Below are positions 52,898-63,329 of a stretch of DNA of 64,000 bases, piece after piece; the stretch's first letter is position 1; the number at the start of each line of letters is the position of its first letter. The notes under the pieces were generated by a model, which was not told the origin of the DNA, did not search any database, and saw nothing but the letters and a program-made list of their open reading frames with translations. Source of the DNA: Plasmodium malariae (taxonomy: Eukaryota > Apicomplexa > Aconoidasida > Haemosporida > Plasmodiidae); contig NC_041782.1 of assembly GCF_900090045.1 (NCBI RefSeq), positions 2,571,001 to 2,635,000 on the forward strand, in the 5' to 3' direction. A program made the position numbers and the translations under genes.

Positions 52898-53480
52898 ATG
52901 AATGGAAGTAAAAAAAAATTTATTTTAGTTAAAACTGTTACTTTTATCCTTATTAATTGCATGTGTTATCATTTAAGCTACTTGGTATAATAATATTACA
53001 AAAATTTTATTTTTATGTTTTGACGCTTCGTGATATTATATATTTATAAAAATATTATCATTACGCATACGTAAATTTATCCCATACTAGTAATTATGAC
53101 ATTTACTTTTCAATGTAGTGTATCTTTGATAAATATTTAGATAATTATAACCGTGCAAATGAAATATTATATTGAAGAAGTTATATATTATTAGTAGAAA
53201 ATAAAAAAGAAAGAAGTAATAAAGAATTAAAGATATGTTATTTTAAGAAGGATATGTTGATTAAAACAATGTAGATAATAATACTGAATCAGAATATAAT
53301 AGAAAGGGTTAGTGTAAGGATAATAATAGTTCAAGTGATGAAGACAACAAATTATACAACAAATGGACATCTGTTTTATGTAAGACACTTGCAGTGATAA
53401 ATATATTTTTTTTGAAAAAATATTATAGATGGGATTTAGTCCTATATATATATTAAAGGTAATATACGGATTTTATCGAG
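52898..53480 (+). pseudogene. Decayed exported-protein gene with an intact first exon
   Basis: Exon 1 52898-52984 is fully intact and has the standard 29 codons (MNGSKKKFILVKTVTFILIN then CMCYHLSYL), with donor GTATAA. After a 134 bp intron and TGTAG acceptor, exon 2 starts at 53119 (CIFDKYLDNYNRANEILY), then TGA at 53173-53175, RSYILLVENKKERSNKELK, CYFKKDM and a TAG. The export motif position reads ILLVE, so the arginine is lost. A second frame gives DNKLYNKWTSVLCKTLAVIN then IFFLKKYYRWDLVLY, whose DNA (TTGAAAAAATATTATAGATG) matches the 346-1240 relic. The C-terminal membrane part was not found. It is the copy B partner of the relic at 36307. Confidence 0.8.
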
Positions 53481-55599
53481 AACAAATATTTTAGATATAC
53501 ATTATATATGAGAATTATATTATTATTTACTCTACAAAAATTTATTCACCTATATTTTTTTTATTACATTTTTTACTAAATTAGGAAATTTGTTATATAT
53601 ATTATAATTACAAGTGCTAAGAACATTATTTAATGCTAAGGGGATATAACTGTATTATTGTTACTTGGTTATACATTTTACTGGTTATTTTTATTCTTGT
53701 AAAATTCTTTAAATATGCCATATATTTAGGATAAAATTAAATTAAATCCTAGTTATAATAAATATCCCGTTATTAGAAACAATATTTATCATGTATTTCG
53801 TGAATTTATCAACTATGCTTAATGAAATTTTATGCTTAAAAAAAATTAAATGTTAAATGTTTATAAATTTTTGTTTATGGAACCTGGATAATATAAAAAA
53901 AAATTTTAATCCCCAAAATTAAGGAAATATATAATAAATATTTTTAACAGTTCACATGTTTCTATATTTGTTTTAGTATTATATTTTATTGTTTTAAATT
54001 GATTTAGTACTCATGTTATATATGCATTATATATTTTTGTTGAGTCATAAATACTTAAAAAATATATTGTTGAATATCCACTATAAAAATGTGCGCTTTT
54101 TATATAATAATTATATATAAATGTATGATATAGATTATTATTAATTAAATATATAATAGTTTAATGTGATATATAAAATCACAATTATTATAACTTAATT
54201 CATGCAGTAAAGTAAATTTTATTTTAAACAATTTTTTTTTTTTTTTTTTTTGGTTGTAACCGATCATTTAATTTATATTTTTAAAACATTTGTATAAGTT
54301 CTATGTGCTTTACAATTAATTTGATGTAAAAAAATTTTTCCTAAATTAAAAACATTTCTTTATAGCTGAAGAATGAAGTTATTATATAATTATAATAAAA
54401 TGATCCTCCAAAGTATAAATTATTAATATAACATTATCAATGTTTCAATTAGTAAAGATTTATATTTATATAGGTGTTTTAAATATAATTTCTCATTTAT
54501 ATTTTATCTTATGTGATTTCCGGAGTTATAGATTTACTAAACAAATTATATATCTATGATAAAAAATATTGGTAAAAAGAAAATATATACATCTGTACAA
54601 ATGGTATTCTTAAATAACTACATTATTCATAGAATATTTTTCATGTGTTAGTGCATTTGATATATTTACTCCACGCTTGATATATTTATTATTTTATTAT
54701 CATAATTTTTTTAAGAATACATATTAAGTTAAATGAAAAAATAAAATAAGTTGATAAAATTACAAACTTTTCGCTTAGAATTAATAGTATAAATTATATC
54801 TAATTGAATCATATAACATTTAAATTTTATATTACAAAAATTAACGTTATATCTTTATTTACATTCAAAATATATACTTTTAGAGTATGTTCGGTAATTT
54901 GCTGTAAAATTTATTTCTTAGAAGTATTATCAACCAAAAAACAATTCATATGTTTTCTTATAAACTAATGGAAATACTATATAAAAAATAAAATAGAATA
55001 AAAAGTTGTAAAAATATTGTTTACTTTATAGTTATTTTTATTTCGTTGTTATATTAATATTTTTTTGAGATTGTCCAGTTTTCTGAAATATAATTTCTAT
55101 AAATTTAGAATTATAAATAGTAAAACATCGTTGAAATAATTAATACTTCTCTTATTATGGAAAATAATGAATTCTCTATATTCTTTACTATCTATATTCT
55201 CTATAAATTCCATATTTTAATATATTAAGAAATTATAAATATGCTTTTTTATTTTGTTTTTAACAGAATTAACAAAAAAATCATTTACTCTACTATATTA
55301 AATAAAAAATATATATATATTTTTAATATTTATTAATGAACTCAAATTATATTATTTTTATTAAAATTATTTTTTCATAATTAACATTAAAAAAAAAAAA
55401 TCTATAGTATATTTTTAAGCTTACTTTGCTATACCTCTACTGAAAAAGAAATTGTAGATACATATTTTTAATTTTTTTTTACGAAAAAATACTAAAAAAA
55501 TTAAATAAAGGATAATATCATGCTTTATGACTAATCGAATATTATATTATTGTTAAATATATTTTTGATTGTTATATTACCGCATTAAAGTTATATATA
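53481..55599. other. Spacer before the fam-m gene
   Basis: No gene. The conserved 5' patch lies at 55171-55211. A 17-18 base T run occurs near 54233-54251. Confidence 0.55.
55171..55211 (+). promoter_or_regulatory. Upstream conserved patch of the fam-m gene at 55600
   Basis: ATTCTCTATATTCTTTACTA followed by TCTATATTCTCTATAAATTC, about 390-430 bp before the ATG. Confidence 0.55.
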
Positions 55600-56532
55600 A
55601 TGGAACGAAAAATTAAGTTACTGTTATTTATTAAAATTTCTACGATTTTTCTTCTAAAATGGATGCGTCATTTTAACAATGATCTGGTATGATAATATTA
55701 TTTAAGGATAGTTTTCTTGTTTATATTCGTAGTTTTTTATTTATATTAATGCTTATTTTAGAAGGAAATTATTTATTTATTAAATAACCATTATATATTT
55801 TTGTTTTATTAGAATATTCTTTACAAATCTTTGTATCAGAATTGCGATCATGATAAAATGTTAGATAGAAGAAATCACAGATTACTAGCAAAACACAAAC
55901 AAGATAAAGAATCAAATATTGGAAGACCAAAAGGATGGCAACGAAATTATGAAGAATACCAAAAACAAGATATATCTTATAATGAAAAACGAGTTAAAGA
56001 TAAAAATAAACAATCAAATAGAAGTTTACTAAATAAAGAGGAATACTATACAGAAGTTGTAGATAATAATAATGGAATGTTTGATGGAAAGTATTTCCAT
56101 TTTGAAAAAAAATTGATCAAAAATAAAGATTATAATCATTTTCTTGAAAAAAAAAGGAGAATTTGTGATATAGATTTAGAAAAATTAAAATTTAGAAGTT
56201 ACGGATTTGGTGTTGCTATATTTTTTCTTTTTTTATTGTCAGGAATAGGATTACCTGTACTGCGCGCATATGAATTGGTTAAAGATTCTAGCTTTACACC
56301 ATTTAAAATTTGTTGGGAATTTATATATAGCACATTAAATCTAGAAACTATTATACCAAAAGGAACGCCAGTTGCACAAGGAACCGCAGCACCAATACCA
56401 GGAGTGGAATATTTTTATCTAGTAATATTTGTCGTACTTATAATTTCATTGGGAATCTTACTTATAGTGGCGATTCCTAAGATCTTACGAAATAATGAAA
56501 AATATAAAAAAATTAAGTCCATGACTGAGTGA
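55600..56532 (+). CDS. fam-m-type exported protein
   Basis: Exon 1 55600-55686 (MERKIKLLLFIKISTIFLLK then WMRHFNNDL), donor GTATGA, intron 126 bp, acceptor TTTATTAG, exon 2 55813-56532; 268 residues. R52 begins HRLLAKHKQD. The signature is EYYTEVVDNNNGMFDGKYFH then FEKKLIKNKDYNHFLEKKRR; the W of KKWIK is L here. Membrane segment 1 is GFGVAIFFLFLLSGIGLPVL and membrane segment 2 is YLVIFVVLIISLGILLIVAI. The loop has an alanine/threonine/proline insert (PVAQGTAAPIPG) missing from the 24159 gene, which is otherwise its closest match. The tail is PKILRNNEKYKKIKSMTE. It is the first gene of a doublet with the fam-l gene at 58838. It lies about 31.4 kb after the 24159 gene, two array periods, which suggests the doublets at 24-29 kb and 55-60 kb descend from one duplicated doublet. 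Confidence 0.92.
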
Positions 56533-57390
56533 AATAAATAATATGTGTGTATTTTTGTGCAAAAATGTTAACAATATTATATAATATTTTTGATATCATT
56601 AATGGTATATTCGTAACACAATAAAACATTGATTACCATAATTTTTTAAATACATGTGTTGTATACATGAGATTTTTGATGAAGCAGAATAAAAAATTAA
56701 CTTATTAATTTTGTTGTGAATTAGAACATTTTATTGTGTGGGGATATGATTCTTAATATATTAGTCACAGCATATTAAATATATTTGAAATAATACATAT
56801 ATTCGTGTATTTATATTGATTTTTATGAAAATATATGCTTGTTCTTTAAGGGAATATATAAAGTCACACTGAATATACCTTTTTTGAATATTGTAATAAT
56901 TTTTAATTTAATAAATAAGTGCTATTTATCTTATATTTTTTTCTCGACTAAAATTATTACTTATTAGAGGCATTAAGTAAATGTTCTATTATTTTACTGT
57001 TAACAAAAAATGTGACATACTTTGTATTTTATGAAAGTAAATTGATACATATAATTATATCGATATATGGTTTATATATACATTTTTAAAATATTAAAAA
57101 ACTCAATATATATTTTGTATTATAAGTATTTTGTAAAATATATTATAGAATGTGATAATTGTAAAAATATATTTAACAGAATTATAGTTATTTTACTGTT
57201 TTAACAAGGTAAAATTATATATATATATATATACATACAATTGAAAAACATACTTGTTAAATATCAATTATTTACAGTTTTCTTTAATAACCGTGTTATA
57301 CTAAATCATTACAATTAAATGAAAAATTTAAAAAAAATTATATCTTTATAATTATGCTTAATTATTTTTTTAATTCAATTTTGCTTATAT

Positions 57391-57435
57391 TAATTAAATA
57401 TAGGTTAAATTAAAAATTAATTAATAAATAAATTG
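57391..57435 (+). repeat. Conserved 3'-flank element, copy 7 (most diverged)
   Basis: TTAATTAAATATAGGTTAAA then TTAAAAATTAATTAATAAATA, about 860 bp after the stop at 56532. Recognised mainly by position. Confidence 0.4.
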
Positions 57436-58410
57436 TGTAATTATTGGTTATATTTCTAAAGATATATAAAATACATATAGTTTATATTGGCTGCTGAAAA
57501 TGCCTTATTATTTATAATGCTAATTTTTTATATAAAATAATAATAAATGGAAAAAAAAATTATTTTTTCATATATAATTTATATATATAGGATAAGGTTT
57601 TAACTTCGTTATTCAGATTATATCTATGATATAAACAAATATTATTAGAGTAATTTCTTATTTGGTAAAAGTTTTAAGTATGATATCATTCATTTTGTGT
57701 GTAATTATATTGTTAAAATGAATAATAAGATACAAATATTTATTATTTTCTTATAACTATTACCTAATTTTTTAGTTAACTGTTTTTTATAAATATTACT
57801 TCAATATATATGATAAAAATAAGTTATTAAGAAAAAAATTGTTTATAGTTATATTATTAAAGGAATTAAACTATTGCATTAAATAGTACATTCATTCGGA
57901 TAATTGAATAGGTAATATAAGAATTACACTATATTTGCTTATTATATTTTTTGTAAATATTCATATCTAATTAAAGAAAAAAAAAAAGTAGAAAAAGTTT
58001 AAAATATTTTTTATACAAATAATGGTGTAGGATAAATTGAAAATTATAATTATAAACATCTCTATTCTAAAAGAAAAAATTATAATTTTTTTAACTATAA
58101 AATACGTAATGATTTATATATTTGGTAGTACATTATAAATTCAGTTATTTAAATATAATATGTGTTATAAAAGAATGCATAAGCTTAAGCAATAATTAAT
58201 ACAAGGACTGTAAATAATATAATTCAAAAAGTTACATATAATATGTTTATTTTATTCCTTATATCTATTATTATATTAACGTAATAATTAATATTATTTA
58301 TGATATATAACATGCTCTTACAAAACATAGCTTTGATAAATTATATTTATTAGTAAAAGAAGATTGTTTAATTAGTTGTTATTGTACAAATATATGGAGC
58401 AATAAATAAT

Positions 58411-58470
58411 CGACATTCTATATGTTCTATAGTATATATTTTTTGTACTCTCTATATTCTACATAATGTC
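58411..58470 (+). promoter_or_regulatory. Upstream conserved patch of the fam-l gene at 58838
   Basis: CGACATTCTATATGTTCTAT, then after a short gap GTACTCTCTATATTCTACAT, about 370-425 bp before the ATG. Confidence 0.5.
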
Positions 58471-58837
58471 AATATTTTAAAATATTACGAAATTATATAT
58501 TTACGTTTTTTTTTATTTTCAAAAAAAATTTAATAAAGAATTATTCAATTGCTTTATTATATTAAATAGTAAAATTATATATAATAAGTATTTATTAACT
58601 CAAATTTGTTTTTTAAGTGTAAAATTAAAAAACAATTCTATATTATATATTAGATGTTATTTTTCTTTATCTCTGTTGTCAATTGTATAATTATTACATA
58701 CATTTCAGTATGTTTTTACAAAGCAATAATAAAATTTTTTTTTAAAATTAATTAAACATAATTTATTATTAGTTGTATATTGTACTGTCGGTGATTTAAT
58801 TTCGCATTAAATATATTAAAATATTGGGATCTAAATA

Positions 58838-59816
58838 ATGGAACAAAAAATTAAATTACTTTTTTATATTAAAATTTATATCTTTATCTTTTTAATCTGG
58901 ATACGTCATTTTCCTATAGATATAGTATGATAATATTATTCAAAAATAACTATATTATTAATATTTTTAGTGTTTATTAGAATAATAATGTCTATTGATA
59001 TAAATGCTAAATGCTTAATTTGTTCTCTAGAGTAATGGTAATAAATCCCTATACGAGAAGCAGAACAACAGAAGTAAAATATATATAATAATTTATAGAT
59101 CACTGGGAATATATATACAGGATAAGGATTCAAATATAATACAGCTAAAGACAGATATACCAAATAAAAAAGAATATAGAAATACAAATATAACTCATAA
59201 TGAAATGAGGATTAAATGTAAAAACAAACAGTTATATAAAAATAAATTAAATAGTGCTGATGGATATAAACAAGATAATAGAAACAAATCTTGCATATTT
59301 GAAACAAACAAATATTCCCATCTTGAAAAAAAAATATTCAAAGAACTTGATTATGTAGATTTTCTTAGAAACAACAGGGCAATTAGTTACAAGACTTACA
59401 AACAAATTATATGTAAAAAATATGAATTAAGAATTGTCTTACCTTTATTATTATTGATGTTGTTATCCGTATCTCTCCTATTAGATTTATTATGCAGTTG
59501 TGGACTTGTAAGAGGGTTTTTGAAAGTTTTGAAAATTCTCGGTGTTACAGGTGCTATGAGAATAAGTTTAGGTAAATGGTTGTTGAGTATACCTCCTTTA
59601 AAATGGTTGTTAATATCTGCAAAACATGTAAAATTTGAAAAAGTTACAAATGCTGGAAAGCAGGTAAAAGAATTTAGCTTTGTTACAAGGAACTTTTTTT
59701 TCATTCTCATATATTTCGTACTTTTCTTTACTCTAGGTATAACACTTATATCAGGAGTTATTTATTACCATAAAAAAGTTAAAAAATACGAAAAAATTAA
59801 GTTCAAAAAAAGATAA
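58838..59816 (+). CDS. fam-l-type exported protein with a degenerate export motif
   Basis: Exon 1 58838-58924 (MEQKIKLLFYIKIYIFIFLI then WIRHFPIDI), donor GTATGA, a short intron of 106 bp, acceptor TTCTCTAG, exon 2 59031-59816; 290 residues. The R52 position reads YRSLGIYIQD: R and L of RxLxx are kept, but position 5 is I, so export by the PEXEL route is doubtful. The linker leads to NKYSHLEKKIFKELDYVDFL and KTYKQIICKKYELR. Membrane segment 1 is VLPLLLLMLLSVSLLLDLL and segment 2 is FILIYFVLFFTLGITLISGV; the loop between them includes KWLLSIPPLKWLLISAKHVK. The tail is YYHKKVKKYEKIKFKKR. It pairs with the fam-m gene 2.3 kb upstream. The nearest relative by flank is the fam-l gene at 27686 (offset about 31.15 kb). 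The open frame and both splice sites are intact. Confidence 0.9.
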
Positions 59817-60666
59817 ATGTAAAATAAGGAATATGTTCCTTCATGCGAAAATATATTCTATATGAATTATTATCTGTAATATAAGTAATTATATGATTAT
59901 TAAAAATAGATATAACTACTTAAATTTTGTAAGTTGGCTTGTGTTTATATAGTCTTTTAAATGGAAAAGAAGAAAATTTTTATTTCTGTTATTTTTTCCG
60001 TTAAATTTAAATATTTTAAAGTTATTCAATTTATATTTTAAAGTATATTTTTATTTTAATTAAATGTTATAACCTATTATATACAGCTGTTAGTGTGTAT
60101 GTAATTTTATGAAAAATATATTTAGATGAAACAAAATTAATATGTAATAGCATAACTGATATAATTCTAATTAAGTCGTTTGTAACTTAGTATTTGATAT
60201 ATATATAATGATGGTTTTTATTTAATCACTTTTCTGGTGTAAAATTATTAAATGTATATACAATTATAAAAATATATTATAGTATTTACATTAAAAATAA
60301 ATGAAATTTATTTTTTATTTAATGAAATGAAGTGAATATATTTTGTTTAACAGATATATATATGAATATATATTTTATGTTTTTACCAAAAATATAATTA
60401 GTGTTTATTCTATAGAATACGTTTTATAAAATATGTGTTATAACTTATATTTATTGTGAATATCTTTTTATCCTATGGTTATTTTTTCATGGTTTAAATG
60501 GAAATTGTAAATATATAATAAAATAATAACGTCATTAAATACATGTTATTTATAGACTTTCAATAATTTTGGAGTTATAAATCCTTAAAAATAAATGAGC
60601 AGTTAAAACCATATATTATTTTATTATTATGCTTAATTGTGAATTATTGCATTTTCGCGGTATTTG

Positions 60667-60710
60667 CTTAAATATATATTATATTGAAAATTTATAAATA
60701 TATATATTAT
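60667..60710 (+). repeat. Conserved 3'-flank element, copy 8
   Basis: CTTAAATATATATTATATTG then AAAATTTATAAATATATATA, about 850 bp after the stop at 59816. It is nearly identical to copy 5 and is followed by AGATTAAATTAAATAATTAA, matching the box after copy 2. Confidence 0.75.
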
Positions 60711-61419
60711 TATGTATATTTTTATTTTTTACTTTATTGAAAGATTAAATTAAATAATTAAATGTAATAATATATTTATAAATTATTTGTGTATATACAT
60801 ATTTTTGGTTTTACGCAATGGTCAAAGTGTAAATGTATATATATATATGTAAAAAGCTATATGAAAATTATGGGTAACTAAAATAAATGTATATTTATTA
60901 CAAACATATGGTAACATAAGTGTTTTTTTTTACATAAGATTTCTATTATACGTGTATATACATATATTAAATAGATAACTAAAATTGTTTTTGAAGCATT
61001 TAACAAATATATATATTATAATGTCAATTTCAATACCTTTATATATGAATCTTTAAATTCTTAAAAAAAATAAAAGTAATAAAGATAAATTTATTTGTAG
61101 AGAATTCATAAAGAATTAACAATGTTTCTTTTTTTTGGGGGGGATCAGAAGTTTTAATAATCTCTCTTTAATAATTTAATCTATTTTTTCTTGAAAGCTT
61201 CAATAAATTACTTATAAAATATGTTTTTTCTCTTGAATCTGTATTTCTAGTAAAAATTAGAATTAAATTCCATTTAATATATCGGTTCTTTAAAAAATTA
61301 AAATCAAGATATCAATACAATATTAATATATACTTTAGTTATTATACATATACTTTAAAAAGTATTTTTGAGTGAATACAATAATATGTGAATATATTTT
61401 TTTTTCTATAAAATTGTTT

Positions 61420-61600
61420 TAGAAGATAGAGAATATGTAATGATAAGTGTACAATGATCCACGGTGAAAGAGGAATGATTGCTAATAAGAATTTTAATAA
61501 AAAAAAATATATATATTTACATATATATTTATGTATTTTATTAAAATATTTTTTTCTATTTATACAATATATATATGTACGAAAAATAATTATTTTTTTA
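61420..61600 (+). repeat. Partner of the 30.2-30.5 kb block
   Basis: AGAGAATATG, a GCTAATAAGAATTTTAATAA stretch, an A run, TA repeats, then ACAATATATATATGTACG, in the same order as at 30185-30480. The palindromic core is less perfect here. Confidence 0.65.
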
Positions 61601-63329
61601 TAATATATATTTATATTCTTCTTTTGCTTTAGAAAATATTATATATAAAAATAACTTTCTAGAAAAAAATTACTTCTATACCTTAAGTTACCTGATTAAT
61701 TTGAAACTATTAAGATAATGAAGACGTATACGCATACGAATTTGAAATTTGGAAAGAATTATAATAGCACAAAAGCTATTATAATTATTTTATTCCGTAT
61801 ATATTATATTAGAAAATACGTTACATTAATTTTTTTATTAGTCCTAGTAAGAAAAAATACACAGCTGTAAAGATATATTTAGTGCAGGTTTTTATTTTAA
61901 CTATATATTCGTATTAATATGTTTGAACATATATTAGAAACGTTTAATAAAAATCACATGTAATATATGTATGTTTCATAATATGACATTTTTAGTAATG
62001 AAATTGATTATTTGTCATTTAGTGAATTTATATATGTTATTTATATTTGATTATGAACTTTTAATCAAGTAAATTATACTATAATATTTATATAATTATT
62101 TGATTGTGCTAACTAATAATAATTATTAAGTCTATTTTGGATTTAATATTTCTGAGAGGCAATATGCAAAGCATTTTTACTCTTCCTCTATTATACTTTT
62201 AATGGTAGTTAATGAATATATAATATTTTTTGAATACTACTAGAGATATTATTACATATATAATAATTAATCGATTAATATAATAACATTTTTTATTATA
62301 TTTATAATGCGTGCGTTATTTTCAAGTTAAACTAGATCTTAATAATTATTTTTGTATAATAAGAATGAGGAAATAAGATTATAAACATATACTTAGTACT
62401 CTTTTATTGAATAAAATAGATTAAATTAGTCCCTGATTATGTTATCTTTTGGTGTGTTTCTGAATTTACGTAGCATTATATTTCATATTTTTAAAAATAT
62501 TGTTTTTTTCAAAAAAACAACAAAAAAAAATTAATTAAAATTTTCTTCTTTTTAATTATTAGAGGAATCGAGTTTGTAAACATAAATATATAAATATACA
62601 AATAATACATGTATAGTTTATAAAGTAATATATGTTTGGTTAATTACTACCTTATAAATAACATAACTTATGGGTAATATTTTGCTTTATGTGATATAAC
62701 ATGCTGATATACAGATGAAATAAGGTAATACAATCAATAAAATTATTATTAATATATTAAAATTATATCATATTTGAACTTAATAAAACAATTAACTATT
62801 GCACAATATCATAAAATAGCAAAATTATTTGAATAATTCTTACAATGTTGTCATTATTAAATAATTTTATTATATAGAGTGTATATACGAGAGGAGTTAA
62901 TGCTATAAGTTGGAAAGTAAAAATGTTTTAACATCATAACATTTATCAATTATAGAATAACTATTTATTACAAGCAGTAGATGTATTTTGATTTGTGCAT
63001 TAATTTTTCTAACTGTATATATGTACTTCGTTGTATTTACTTCAACATTTAGATTAATGTGTCCTACACCTATATATTTAGGTTTGTATGTCTCAAATAA
63101 ATATTCATATATTTTCATGTTTTTTTATTTTTTTCTGAATTTTTTATAAACTTTCAAATGCATAAATGAGTAATAAATATATATTATTTGTGTACATTTT
63201 TTTTCAAAATGTTCTTTTCTTCAATTTTTTGTTACTTCTCTTTACTGAAATATTATATTTTCATATTTTACCTATCCTTTATGGTTCTTTCTTTAAGCAT
63301 CCTTTTTTTACTTACTTTTTTTGTTTATA

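Larger units (their letters stand above)
47980..53750 (+). repeat. Segmental duplication block, copy B (spacer plus dead gene)
   Basis: Partner of 31400-37000, offset about 16.6 kb. It keeps the same order: A/T-rich lead-in with TTATTAAACTTTAATGGAAT, purine-rich box, ACATATGTAT repeat zone, AAGGATGTTA box, AAGTATGTAAGGA box, ATTATTTTTTAGAAAAGT box and dead gene. Open frames at 48412, 48560, 48861, 49850, 49990 and 50526 fall inside this repeat, are not kept in copy A, and are taken as chance. Confidence 0.8.
56533..58837. other. Spacer between the two genes of a doublet
   Basis: No gene. A weak copy of the 3' element is at 57391-57435 and a TA microsatellite at about 57211-57236. The last 430 bp is the conserved 5' flank of the next gene. 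Confidence 0.55.
59817..63329. other. 3' flank of the fam-l gene
   Basis: No gene. It holds the 3' element (60667-60710), a G7 run after a T run near 61131-61143 that is unusual in this composition, and the block at 61420-61600 shared with 30.2-30.5 kb. Open frames at 62903 (minus) and 63166 (plus) lack supporting features. Confidence 0.55.

Noticed and set aside
61131..61143. G7 run as a quadruplex-forming site
   Set aside because: A single G run without three further runs nearby cannot form a standard intramolecular quadruplex. The C7 run near 32023-32029 is likewise isolated.
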